Source of the DNA: Streptomyces althioticus
Lineage (GTDB): Bacteria > Actinomycetota > Actinomycetes > Streptomycetales > Streptomycetaceae
Length of the DNA: 64,000 nt
NCBI GenBank assembly: GCA_014649355.1
Contig: BMSW01000007.1
Span: forward strand, 248,001 to 312,000
Direction: 5' to 3'
The notes under the pieces: model-generated
What the model was told of the DNA's origin: nothing
Databases searched by the model: none
What the model saw: the letters and a program-made list of their open reading frames with translations, nothing else
Position numbers and translations under genes: made by a program
Shown here: positions 31,891 to 42,303 of the stretch, piece by piece
Layout: every line of letters starts with the position of its first letter
How positions within the stretch are numbered: position 1 is the stretch's first letter

Positions 31891-34800
31891 TCACGCCTCC
31901 AGCGTCACAGCCACCTCCATCACCTCCCGGGCGTGGCGGGTGGGGACCAGGCCCAGGTTCCAGGGCTGCCAGCCCGTGTCGAGGCTGACGCCCCGCTCCA
32001 GGAGGAGCTGGTAGGCGTCGACGCAGTCGGTGAGCTTCGGGTCGCGGGCCGGGTGGGGCGCGGCGGCCAGTTCCGTGAGTTCCTGCTGGGCCACCGCCGT
32101 GCCGACCTCCGTGCCGCCCGGCGCCGCGTACGGCAGGAGCGTGCAGCGCAGGAAGCGCGCCCAGTCCTCGCCGCGCCGGTCGCCGTACGAGGCGAACAGC
32201 GCGACCGCCTCGTCGCACAGCGCCAGCGCCTGCTGGGTGCGCGCGTTGCCCGCGTCGACGACCGCCAGTTCCAGGCACGTCCACGCCTCGCCGTGCGCCA
32301 CCCCGATCCGCTGGAAGTCGGCGCGCGCGTCCACCAGCAGCTGCCGGGCGAAGCCGGAGTTGCGCAGCGAGCCCGTCTGCGCCGCCCGCTGGTCGCGGGT
32401 GACCCGCGCCGAGTGGTGCCGGGCGCAGGCCAGGCCGTAGACGTCCCGCATGCGGGAGAACATCGTGCGGGCGCGTTCCAGCTCGCGCACCGCCCGGTCC
32501 AGGTCGCCGCTCTCCTCCAGGACCTGCCCCAGGTAGTACAGGGTCCACGCCTCGCCGCGCGCGTCCTCGTTGTCCCGGTGCCGGGCGGCGGCCCGGCGCA
32601 ACTCCTCCACCGCGGGGCCCGCGTCCCCGTCGACCAGCCGGGCCCGCGCCAGCTCGGTCAGCGCCCACGCCTCCCCGCGCGCGTCCCGGGTGCGGCCGTA
32701 CAGGTCGAGGGCGGTGCGCAGCTCGCCCTCCGCGCGCTCCACGTCCCCGCGCCGCAGATGCAGCTGCCCGAGCTGGAAGTGCGCCCACGCCTGCCCGTGC
32801 AGGGACTCGCCCGCACGGTGCAGCACCAGCGACTCGGTGAGCAGCGCCAGCGCCTCGGCCAGCCGGGCCCGGTCCCGCTCCACCGCGGCCAGCGCGTGCA
32901 TGGTCCAGGCCCGGTCGGCGGCCAGCGCGTCGGACGCCTGGAGGGCCAGCGCCTCCCGCAGCCGCTCCGACGCCTCCGTCAGGTTGCCCTGGTGGTGCAG
33001 CGTGATGCCGAGCGAGGTCAGCGCCCGCGCCTGACCCGCCTCGTGCTGCGCCTCCCGGTACAGGTCCACCACCGACGTCAGCGTGGTCCGCGCCGTGTCC
33101 AGCTCGCCGAGCTGACGCGCCGCGATACCGGTGCGCCACTGCACCGAGCGGACCAGCAGCCCCTCGTCGACGGCCTGCGCCAGCTCGTTGATCTCGCCCA
33201 GCCGGTAGAGGTCGCCGCGCAGCAGGCAGTAGTCGCACAACGCGCCCAGCAGGTTCAGCACCGCCCCCCGGTCCACGCCCTCGGCGTGCCGCAGCGCGGC
33301 GGTGATGAAGCTGGACTCGTCGTCCAGCCAGCGCAGCGCCTCGTCCAGCGAGGTGAAGCCGTACGGGCCGAACCGGTCGGAGCGGGTCGACATGTTGCCG
33401 TCGACCAGCCGCAGCACCGAGTCGGCGAGCTCGGCGTAGTTGACGATCAGCCGCTCCTGGGCGGCGGCGCGCTCGTCGGGGTCCTCCTCGTCGAGGAGGC
33501 GGGCGTACGCGAACGCCCGCACCAGGGCGTGCAGCCGGTACCGGCTGTGCCGGACCCGGTCGATCAGCCCGGCCCGGTGCAGCGCCTCCAGGTTCCGGGT
33601 GGCCTCCGCCTCGTCGGTGGACAGCAGCGCCGCCGCGGCGGCCGCGCCCAGCGAGGCGCGCCCGGCCAGCGCCAGCCGCCGCAGCAGCCGCCGTACGGTG
33701 TCCGGCTGGTCGGTGTAGCGCAGCCACAGGGCCCGCTCGACCGGCTCGACGGGACCGTAGGCGCCGAGGTCGGTGGCGAGGGCGAGCGTGGAACGCGGAC
33801 CGAGGGCGGCGCCGGCCAGCCGCAGCGCCAGCGGCAGGCCCCCGCACAGCTCCCGCACCCGCTCCGCGGACTCGGCGTCGTACGGCCCGGAGGCGTCCTG
33901 CGCGGCGGCGGTCAGCAGCTCCTCCGCGCCCGCCGCGTCCAGCGGTTCCACCGGCAGCCGGTGCACCTGGGCGGGCAGGTCCTCGGGCAGCCCGAGCGGG
34001 GAGCGCGAGGTGACGAGCACCAGGCTGTCGGAGCGCTCCGGGAGGAGCGTGCGCACCTGCTGCGGGTCGGAGGCGTCGTCGAGGACGATCGTGACGGGCG
34101 TGCCGGTCAGATGCTGGTGGTACAGCTCGCTCAGCCGCTTGACCTGCTGGTCCGGGGAGGTCCGCTCGCGGAACAGCAGCTGCTCGCGGGGTGCGCCGAG
34201 CCGGTTCAGCAGATGCAGCAGCGCGTCCCGTGTGGACAGCGGGGGCTCGCCGGAGCCGTCACCGCGCAGGTCGACCACGCAGGCCCCGCGGAAGTAGTCC
34301 TTCAGCTCGTGCGCGGCCCGCACCGCAAGCGTCGTGCGGCCGCTGCCGGGCTCCCCGTGCAGCACCACCACCGTCGGCCGGGTCTCCGTGCTCGCGCGGG
34401 CCGACTGCACCCACTGCCGGATCCGCGCCATCTCCTGCCGCCGCCCCGCGAACGGGCCGTGCGGCTCCGGGAGCTGCCCGAACGACTGCTCCAGGACGCT
34501 TCTCCCCCGGGCCGCCGCACTCTTGTCGGTGCCGCGCAGCCGCGGCCCGGTCCGCTTGGGCGCCGTGGACGCGGCGAGGACCCGCTGCTGGTCGAGGAAG
34601 GGCCGGATGCCCCGCACCTCCAGCGCGGTCAGCCACTGCAGCCGCAGCTGCTCCACCCCGCCCGGCTGGCCCGCCGCGCCGGCGTGGTGGTGGGCGGCGG
34701 GCAGGTGCGTCCCGGCGACCTTCACCACGGTCGCCGCCGCCCCGGCCACGCCGACGGCCACCCCCGCGCCCAGCGCGGTCCCGGTGTCCGTGCCGAACGC

Positions 34801-35091
34801 CAGGTCGGCGACCACCGCCGCGACGCCCGCCACCCCGGCCACCAGTAACGGCGTCCCGCCGCCCTCGCGCGCGTACCGCTGCCGGAACGACAGCCGGCCC
34901 GCCTCCGCCGCGTCCAGGGCTCGGGTGTACGCCTCGTACTCCTCGGCCGCCGTGCGAGCCATCGCGTCCAGCGCCCCCCGCGCCCGTGACAGCAGCACCT
35001 TTCCGTCGGTACGCCCGCCCGACCGGCGCACCTCCTCCTCCACGGCCCGCGCCAACAGCCGTTCGGCGTCGGCCCGATGACCGTCTCTCAT
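31891..35091 (-). CDS. STAND NTPase (NB-ARC-type) with TPR array and membrane segments
   Basis: 1066 residues. The N-terminal helical region contains two hydrophobic stretches (about 81-101 and 103-125), so the protein may be membrane-associated. An NB-ARC-like NTPase follows: P-loop at about 246-254 (GEPGSGRTT), Walker B TIVLDDA, sensor LVLVTSRS, and the GLPLALRLAG motif typical of STAND proteins. A winged-helix segment precedes about 450 residues of TPR repeats (HALAAVERDRARLAEALALL, AHFQLGQLHLRRGDVERAE). It resembles AfsR/SARP regulators without the DNA-binding domain. ATG 35091 has GGGGGAC upstream. It should be a ligand- or partner-triggered switch that oligomerises; trigger and output are unknown. 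Confidence 0.88.
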   Translation of the reverse strand: MRDGHRADAERLLARAVEEEVRRSGGRTDGKVLLSRARGALDAMARTAAEEYEAYTRALDAAEAGRLSFRQRYAREGGGTPLLVAGVAGVAAVVADLAFGTDTGTALGAGVAVGVAGAAATVVKVAGTHLPAAHHHAGAAGQPGGVEQLRLQWLTALEVRGIRPFLDQQRVLAASTAPKRTGPRLRGTDKSAAARGRSVLEQSFGQLPEPHGPFAGRRQEMARIRQWVQSARASTETRPTVVVLHGEPGSGRTTLAVRAAHELKDYFRGACVVDLRGDGSGEPPLSTRDALLHLLNRLGAPREQLLFRERTSPDQQVKRLSELYHQHLTGTPVTIVLDDASDPQQVRTLLPERSDSLVLVTSRSPLGLPEDLPAQVHRLPVEPLDAAGAEELLTAAAQDASGPYDAESAERVRELCGGLPLALRLAGAALGPRSTLALATDLGAYGPVEPVERALWLRYTDQPDTVRRLLRRLALAGRASLGAAAAAALLSTDEAEATRNLEALHRAGLIDRVRHSRYRLHALVRAFAYARLLDEEDPDERAAAQERLIVNYAELADSVLRLVDGNMSTRSDRFGPYGFTSLDEALRWLDDESSFITAALRHAEGVDRGAVLNLLGALCDYCLLRGDLYRLGEINELAQAVDEGLLVRSVQWRTGIAARQLGELDTARTTLTSVVDLYREAQHEAGQARALTSLGITLHHQGNLTEASERLREALALQASDALAADRAWTMHALAAVERDRARLAEALALLTESLVLHRAGESLHGQAWAHFQLGQLHLRRGDVERAEGELRTALDLYGRTRDARGEAWALTELARARLVDGDAGPAVEELRRAAARHRDNEDARGEAWTLYYLGQVLEESGDLDRAVRELERARTMFSRMRDVYGLACARHHSARVTRDQRAAQTGSLRNSGFARQLLVDARADFQRIGVAHGEAWTCLELAVVDAGNARTQQALALCDEAVALFASYGDRRGEDWARFLRCTLLPYAAPGGTEVGTAVAQQELTELAAAPHPARDPKLTDCVDAYQLLLERGVSLDTGWQPWNLGLVPTRHAREVMEVAVTLEA

Positions 35092-35281
35092 GTCCCGTCC
35101 CCCTCCGGCGGCGATCGTGTCGCTACGAGTGTCCTGCGGACACGCCCGCCGCGCGAGGGTGCGACGATCAACGGCCGCCCCGTCACGATCCCTTCACACG
35201 GCGGCGCACCCTGGGGGCGCACGACGGGCCGCGTCCCCTCCCGTCCCGCGCCGGGCGGGCGGAGTGCGTCAGGATGGACAC

Positions 35282-37321
<2,040 letters not shown>

Positions 37322-37362
37322 GAATGGCTGCCCTTCGAGGCAGCGGGCGGGCAACGCCCTCC

Positions 37363-37410
37363 AGGGGCGCGGGGAACTGCGCGAACGGGGGTCCGGGGGC
37401 GGAGCCCCCG
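37363..37410. repeat. Streptomyces-type interspersed intergenic element with hairpin
   Basis: AGGGGCGCGGGGAACTGCGC (37363-37382) is a sequence I recall from many streptomycete intergenic regions. It is followed by CGGGGGC-GGA-GCCCCCG at 37394-37410, a 7-bp stem hairpin. The element sits between convergent genes and could end transcription from both sides. Confidence 0.6.
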
Positions 37411-37484
37411 ACAACGGGAGGGCAGGACGCCGAAGGCCACCTACGGCACGATCCGCCGGGAACGGAGGCCCGCAGGCGGAAGCC

Positions 37485-38219
37485 TCAGAGCCCCCGCTCC
37501 GCCCGGGACGCCACCGCCCGCTCGACGATCGCCTCCAGCCGCTCGTGGTGCGCGCCCTTCCAGTAGGCGCGCCCGCAGTCGGCACACTGGGCGAACACGT
37601 CGTACGTGCGGTGGGTGCCCTCCTTGAGCTGGTCGGCGACGTCCTCCTTGCCGGCCGCGCGCAGCAGCCCGTTGCAGGCGGTGCAGCGGGTCCAGGGCCG
37701 CAGCTCGGGGTCGAAGCGGTCGAGGACGTACGGCAGTTGCTCCTCCGGGCGGGTGCTGTAGACGAAGGCGCCCGCCCACAGTTCGCGGCGGCGCAGCAGG
37801 CCCCGGTCGCGGCTCAGCATGACCCGCTTCTCGGCGGCGGAGCGGGCGGCCAGCGCCGGGTCGCCGATGTCGGTCGACTCGTACGCCGTGTCCACGCCCA
37901 GCAGCCGCAGCCGGCGGGCGAGGGTGCCCAGGTGGACGTCGAGCAGGAAACGCAGGGGAGCGCCGGGCACCCGCTGCGGATGCGTGTGGGGGCGGACGGT
38001 CACCGACTCGCCCGCGACCGGGACGTGCCCGGTGGGCGTCTCGCGGCCGTCCACCAGCAGGGTGCCCACCTCGGTCAGCGGGACGCCGAGGGACTCGACG
38101 ACGTGACCGAGGCAGGAGAAGCCGTCGGTGGCCGTCGTGAGACTGCCCGTGGCGCGCGCCTGAGGGACGAAGACGAGCAGCTCGGGGGCGAACTCGACGT
38201 GGATCTCGGGACCGTTCAC
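37485..38219 (-). CDS. Mut7-C RNase-fold protein with ubiquitin-like N-terminal domain
   Basis: 244 residues with two parts. Residues 1-85 are a ThiS/MoaD-like beta-grasp (VEFAPELLVFVPQARATGSL, LGVPLTEVGTLLVDGRET). Residues 90-240 form a Mut7-C PIN-like domain (LRFLLDVHLGTLARRLRLLG then VDTAYEST; RVMLSRDRGLLRRREL), ending in a zinc ribbon with CTACNG and CADCGR. PIN-like residues suggest RNase activity. GTG 38219 is used; its ribosome binding site is poor. It converges on the DUF255 gene. Confidence 0.88.
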   Translation of the reverse strand: MNGPEIHVEFAPELLVFVPQARATGSLTTATDGFSCLGHVVESLGVPLTEVGTLLVDGRETPTGHVPVAGESVTVRPHTHPQRVPGAPLRFLLDVHLGTLARRLRLLGVDTAYESTDIGDPALAARSAAEKRVMLSRDRGLLRRRELWAGAFVYSTRPEEQLPYVLDRFDPELRPWTRCTACNGLLRAAGKEDVADQLKEGTHRTYDVFAQCADCGRAYWKGAHHERLEAIVERAVASRAERGL

Positions 38220-38252
38220 CCGGTCAGAATGGCATGTCCGACGTGCGTCGTC

Positions 38253-38894
38253 TCAGGATTTCGCGGCGGGCAGGCCGTGCTCGATCACGTCGATCGCCCG
38301 GTCGGCGAGGTCGGCGTAGTCCTCGCGGTGGCCGTGCTCGGCCCAGTACATCGTGGCTTCCAGCAGGCCGCCGATCAGGGACATCGCGTGCACCCGCACC
38401 TCCAGCCCGTCGGGGTCGAGCCCGGTGCGGCCGGCGATGGCGTCGGCGAGCGTCCGTCCGATGCCCGTGAGGGTCTCCCGCATCCGCGCGCGGACCGCGG
38501 GGACCTCCAGCATCAGCCGGGCGCGCAGCTCGGTGATCTCCGGCTGCTCGGTCATGGCGAGGCGGACGGCCTTGCGGATCACGTACCGGACGGAGTCGGT
38601 CCAGGGTTCGTCGGCGGGCCGTGCGGCGAGTTCGGCGAGCAGCGGCTCGTCGTACTCGTCGGTGATGACGATGTCCTCCTTGGTGGGGAAGTAGCGGAAG
38701 ACGGTCGACGGGGACACCTCGGCGCGCTCGGCGATCTGCTCGATCGTCGTCGAGTCGTACCCCTGCTCCCCGACCAGCGCGTAGGTCGCGCCGCGGATGG
38801 CCTCCCGCGTCTTGATCTTCTTGCGCTCGCGCAGTCCGGGGCGCGGCGGGGCGTCGGGGGCGAGGGGGGATCGTGCGGCCGTCATGACGTTCAT
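38253..38894 (-). CDS. TetR family regulator, former exporter repressor
   Basis: 213 residues. The HTH is standard: ATYALVGEQGYDSTTIEQIA, ERAEVSPSTVFRYFPTKEDI. ATG 38894 overlaps (ATGA) the stop of an upstream fragment that reads as the last 35 codons of an MFS exporter, which fixes this start and shows past translational coupling. A perfect palindrome at 39026-39040 is the likely autoregulatory operator. If the exporter is really deleted, this regulator may now control only itself. Confidence 0.92.
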   Translation of the reverse strand: MNVMTAARSPLAPDAPPRPGLRERKKIKTREAIRGATYALVGEQGYDSTTIEQIAERAEVSPSTVFRYFPTKEDIVITDEYDEPLLAELAARPADEPWTDSVRYVIRKAVRLAMTEQPEITELRARLMLEVPAVRARMRETLTGIGRTLADAIAGRTGLDPDGLEVRVHAMSLIGGLLEATMYWAEHGHREDYADLADRAIDVIEHGLPAAKS

Positions 38895-39021
38895 TGTCGG
38901 GCATCGGCCTCCGCCCCGGCCATGTCCGCGTCAGCGGCTCCCGTCGCCTTCGCGGGCCGGTGGTCGGGCAGGAACACCGCCACCAGCAGGGCGGTGACTG
39001 TGTAATCGTGACCGCTGGCAT
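38891..39021 (-). pseudogene. MFS exporter remnant (C-terminal tail, body deleted)
   Basis: From 38998 down to the TGA at 38893-38891 the minus strand encodes TVTALLVAVFLPDHRPAK then a hydrophilic tail ending EADARQ, which reads as the last helix and tail of a DHA2-type drug exporter (LPDHRPAK is a familiar pattern). It has no start codon in that frame, and an in-frame TGA lies just upstream near 39046. In another frame an ATG at 39021 begins MPAVTITQ, placed right behind the palindrome as an exporter start would be. The simplest reading is an internal deletion of more than 1 kb that left only the two ends. Confidence 0.55.
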
Positions 39022-39025
39022 GAAA

Positions 39026-39040
39026 TGAGAGTAACTCTCA
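39026..39040. promoter_or_regulatory. Likely TetR operator
   Basis: TGAGAGT-A-ACTCTCA, a perfect palindrome with 7-bp arms around one base, five bases upstream of the ATG at 39021 and 132 bases upstream of the tetR start. AT content and symmetry stand out from the surroundings. Confidence 0.65.
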
Positions 39041-39080
39041 AAAGATGGTGACTGTCAACGACTGGAGGGCGTGCGGGCAC

Positions 39081-39111
39081 GGAAAAGGCCGCGGCGTCGA
39101 CGCCGCGGCCT
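39081..39111 (-). terminator. Rho-independent terminator of the hemolysin III gene
   Basis: On the minus strand: AGGCCGCGGCG, loop TCGA, CGCCGCGGCCT, followed by TTTTCC. The 11-bp stem plus T-run is a classical terminator, 38 bases past the stop at 39149. Confidence 0.88.
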
Positions 39112-39148
39112 CGTGCTCGAGGGGCGGCGAGCCGCCCCTCGGTGTCTC

Positions 39149-39862
39149 CTACGCGTGCTGGTAGGCCACCAGGGAGATCCCCACGTAGTGGGCGATGAAG
39201 GCGGCCAGGGTGAAGGAATGGAACACCTCGTGGAAGCCGAACCAGCGGGGTGAGGGGTTGGGCTTCTTGATGCCGTAGACGATGCCGCCGGCGCTGTAGA
39301 GCAGGCCGCCGACCACGACCAGGACGAGGACGGCGACGCCGCCGGCGTGCATGAAGTCCGGCAGGTAGAACACCGCGGCCCAGCCCATCGCGATGTAGCA
39401 CGGCGTGTAGAGCCAGCGCGGGGCGCCGACCCAGAAGACGCGGAAGATTATCCCGGCGGCCGCTGCGGCCCAGATGCCCCACAGCAGCCAGCGGCCCTTG
39501 GAGTCGGGCAGCAGCAGGATCGTCAGCGGGGTGTAGGTGCCCGCGATGATCAGGAAGATGTTGGCGTGGTCGAGGCGGCGCAGGATCCCGTCCATGCGGG
39601 GGCTCCAGTTGCCCCGGTGGTACAGCGCGCTCACGCCGAAGAGGAGGCAGGCGGTCAGGGCGTACACACCGCAGGCGAGGCGGCCGCGGGGGGAGTCGGC
39701 GAACGCGGTGAGGGCCAGTCCGGCGACCAGGGCGGCCGGGAACATGCCGAGATGGAGCCAGCCGCGCAACTTCGGTTTCACGGGGTGGGGCAGAGAGGTC
39801 GCCACCGGGCCCCGGCCTTCGGCCTGAGGGTCCTTGGGCGTATCGGGGGCGAACGCAGTCAT
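39149..39862 (-). CDS. Hemolysin III family (PAQR-type) membrane protein
   Basis: 237 residues with seven transmembrane helices. Conserved blocks: GVSALYHRGNWS, LDHANIFLIIAGTYTP, and GFHEVFHSFTLAAFIAHYV, whose His residues (with those of helix 2) form the metal site shared with PAQR receptors. Bacterial members (YqfA/TrhA) affect membrane-energised homeostasis; true haemolysis is doubtful. ATG 39862 is the natural Met start before a hydrophilic leader; the longer frame lacks support. Confidence 0.92.
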   Translation of the reverse strand: MTAFAPDTPKDPQAEGRGPVATSLPHPVKPKLRGWLHLGMFPAALVAGLALTAFADSPRGRLACGVYALTACLLFGVSALYHRGNWSPRMDGILRRLDHANIFLIIAGTYTPLTILLLPDSKGRWLLWGIWAAAAAGIIFRVFWVGAPRWLYTPCYIAMGWAAVFYLPDFMHAGGVAVLVLVVVGGLLYSAGGIVYGIKKPNPSPRWFGFHEVFHSFTLAAFIAHYVGISLVAYQHA

Positions 39863-40189
39863 GTCCGCATGGTACCTACGGGACCGTAAGTTACACCTCG
39901 GAGTGTCCTGTTGGCCCGCGCCGAGTGGCCATCGTCTCATGGCGGGCCGTGCGGGCCGTCACGCAAAGAATCGGTTTCGTTCACTCAACGTGCGTGTAAA
40001 GCCGCACGACAACCGTGGTCAGCGTCACGTTGCTCACCTGTGCGGCCCTCTGGACAGATGGGCGCGCGCGTCGGATGATCAAATGAGTGCGGTCGACACC
40101 GGATGAGCGCCAGAGTCACCACTTTCAGCATCCGGGTCGCAGCCCCCACGGGGCCTCCAACCACAAAAACCCCTCATTTAGGAGCAAAC
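39863..40189. other. Divergent promoter region of the hemolysin III gene and pckA
   Basis: 327 bases with lower GC than its neighbours, as expected for regulated promoters. GTGCG-TGTAAAGC-CGCAC near 39991-40008 is a short inverted repeat. No small ORF with a ribosome binding site and no RNA gene was seen. Confidence 0.4.
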
Positions 40190-42010
40190 GTGGCGCGCGA
40201 CATCGCGGAACCCGGCGTCCCCACCACCCACCAGGGACTGATCTCCTGGGTCGACGAGATCGCAGAGCTGACGCAGCCGGACCGCGTGGTCTGGTGCGAC
40301 GGTTCGGAAGCCGAGTACGAGCGCCTGTGCGGGGAGCTCGTCGCCAAGGGCACGTTCACCGAGCTCGACCCCGTCAAGCGCCCCAACTCCTACTACGCCG
40401 CCTCCGACCCGACCGACGTCGCGCGGGTCGAGGACCGGACGTTCATCTGCTCCGAGAAGGAGGAGGACGCCGGCCCGACCAACCACTGGAAGGCCCCCGC
40501 CGAGATGCGGGAGATCTTCCAGGGCGAGAAGGGCGTGTTCCGCGGCTCCATGCGCGGCCGCACCATGTACGTCGTCCCCTTCTGCATGGGCCCGCTCGGC
40601 TCGCCGCTGTCCGCGCTCGGCGTGGAGATCACCGACTCCGCGTACGTCGCCGTCTCCATGCGCACCATGACCCGCATGGGACAGGCCGTCCTCGACGAGC
40701 TCGGCGACGACGGCTTCTTCGTCAAGGCCGTGCACTCCGTCGGCGCCCCGCTGGAGCCCGGCCAGGAGGACGTCCCCTGGCCCTGCAACCAGACCAAGTA
40801 CATCTCGCACTTCCCCGAGGACCGCGAGATCTGGTCCTACGGCTCCGGCTACGGCGGCAACGCCCTGCTCGGCAAGAAGTGCTACGCCCTGCGCATCGCG
40901 TCCGTCATGGCCCGCGACGAGGGCTGGCTCGCCGAGCACATGCTGATCCTCAAGCTCACCCCGCCGCAGGGCGAGTCCAAGTACGTCGCCGCGGCCTTCC
41001 CGTCCGCCTGCGGCAAGACCAACCTCGCCATGCTGGAACCGACGATCTCCGGCTGGACGGTCGAGACCATCGGCGACGACATCGCCTGGATGCGCTTCGG
41101 CGAGGACGGCCGCCTCTACGCCATCAATCCCGAGGCCGGCTTCTTCGGCGTCGCGCCCGGCACCGGCGAGCACACCAACGCCAACGCCATGAAGACCCTG
41201 TGGGGCAACGCGGTCTTCACCAACGTCGCCCTCACCGACGACAACGACGTGTGGTGGGAGGGCATGACCGAGGAGACCCCGGCCCACCTCACCGACTGGA
41301 AGGGCAACGACTGGACCCCGGAGTCCGGGACGCCGGCCGCCCACCCCAACGCCCGCTTCACGGTGCCCGCGTCGCAGTGCCCGATCATCGCGCCCGAGTG
41401 GGAGAACCCCAAGGGCGTGCCGATCTCCGCGATCCTCTTCGGCGGGCGCCGCGCCACGGCCGTCCCGCTGGTCACCGAGTCCTTCGACTGGAACCACGGC
41501 GTCTTCCTCGGCGCCAACGTGGCCTCCGAGAAGACCGCCGCCGCCGAGGGCAAGGTCGGCGAGCTGCGCCGCGACCCGTTCGCCATGCTGCCGTTCTGCG
41601 GCTACAACATGGGCGACTACATGGCCCACTGGATCGACGTGGCGAAGGACAAGGACCAGTCCAAGCTGCCGAAGATCTACTACGTCAACTGGTTCCGCAA
41701 GAACGACGAAGGCTCGTTCGTCTGGCCCGGCTTCGGCGAGAACTCCCGCGTCCTGAAGTGGATCGTGGAGCGCCTGGAGGGCAAGGCGGAGGGCGTCGAG
41801 ACCCCGATCGGCGTGCTGCCGACGAAGGACGCCCTCGACACGGACGGCCTCGGCCTCTCCGACGGCGACCTCGACTTCCTGCTCACCGTGGACAAGGAGG
41901 TGTGGCGCGAGGAGGCCGCCCTGGTCCCCGAGCACCTCAACACCTTCGGCGACCACACCCCGAAGGAACTGTGGGACCAGCACCGGGCGCTCGTGGAACG
42001 CCTGGGCTGA
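40190..42010 (+). CDS. pckA: Phosphoenolpyruvate carboxykinase (GTP)
   Basis: 606 residues. It converts oxaloacetate and GTP to PEP, GDP and CO2, the entry to gluconeogenesis when growing on acids, amino acids or lipids. The GTP-class P-loop SACGKTNLAM and the metal motif GDDIAWMRF are intact; FGGRRATAVPLV and NWFRKND are typical. GTG 40190 follows TTAGGAGC closely; the frame is open further upstream to 40103 but without ribosome binding site. A 13-bp inverted repeat follows the gene. Confidence 0.97.
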   Translation: MARDIAEPGVPTTHQGLISWVDEIAELTQPDRVVWCDGSEAEYERLCGELVAKGTFTELDPVKRPNSYYAASDPTDVARVEDRTFICSEKEEDAGPTNHWKAPAEMREIFQGEKGVFRGSMRGRTMYVVPFCMGPLGSPLSALGVEITDSAYVAVSMRTMTRMGQAVLDELGDDGFFVKAVHSVGAPLEPGQEDVPWPCNQTKYISHFPEDREIWSYGSGYGGNALLGKKCYALRIASVMARDEGWLAEHMLILKLTPPQGESKYVAAAFPSACGKTNLAMLEPTISGWTVETIGDDIAWMRFGEDGRLYAINPEAGFFGVAPGTGEHTNANAMKTLWGNAVFTNVALTDDNDVWWEGMTEETPAHLTDWKGNDWTPESGTPAAHPNARFTVPASQCPIIAPEWENPKGVPISAILFGGRRATAVPLVTESFDWNHGVFLGANVASEKTAAAEGKVGELRRDPFAMLPFCGYNMGDYMAHWIDVAKDKDQSKLPKIYYVNWFRKNDEGSFVWPGFGENSRVLKWIVERLEGKAEGVETPIGVLPTKDALDTDGLGLSDGDLDFLLTVDKEVWREEAALVPEHLNTFGDHTPKELWDQHRALVERLG

Positions 42011-42027
42011 CCACGCCCGCACAGACC

Positions 42028-42088
42028 CCGCGGCCGGCCGGTATGAGGATGCCCTGACCAGCGATCGTCACGCCACGGCCGGCCGCGG
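42028..42088 (+). terminator. pckA 3' stem-loop
   Basis: CCGCGGCCGGCCG and CGGCCGGCCGCGG form a perfect 13-bp stem around a 35-base loop, starting 17 bases past the pckA stop. Loop length is large, so it may be a terminator or an mRNA-stabilising structure. Confidence 0.6.
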
Positions 42089-42241
42089 AACACACCGGCG
42101 GGGCCCCGCACAACGGCGTGCGGGGTACCGGTCCCGGCGCCGCCCCTCCCGTCCGCCCCGACGGGAACCCGCGGCACCGGGCCCACCCCCGCCTCCTTCG
42201 GCACGGCCCGCCCAGGGGCTCACGAACGTGCCGAGACCCGA

Positions 42242-42275
42242 CGGACGCCCCGGCCTTCTCAGGCCGGGGCGTCCG
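42242..42275. terminator. Terminator of the toxin-antitoxin operon
   Basis: Perfect 15-bp stem CGGACGCCCCGGCCT, loop TCTC, AGGCCGGGGCGTCCG, 28 bases beyond the antitoxin stop. It may also block read-through from pckA. Confidence 0.85.
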
Positions 42276-42303
42276 GCTGTGCGTGCGCTTTCGCGACGGG
42301 CGC

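Noticed and set aside
31850..33847. 665-codon second minus-strand frame over the STAND gene
   Set aside because: Same-strand shifted frame; Gly/Ala/Arg-rich translation while the other frame encodes NB-ARC and TPR motifs.
40178..42022. 614-codon minus-strand frame across pckA
   Set aside because: Antisense shadow of pckA; product is His/Asp/Val/Gly rich without motifs.
42121..42240. Possible small gene between pckA and the toxin-antitoxin operon
   Set aside because: Open frame gives RPDGNPRHRAHPRLL-type sequence with no ribosome binding site; the region is better explained by two terminator hairpins.
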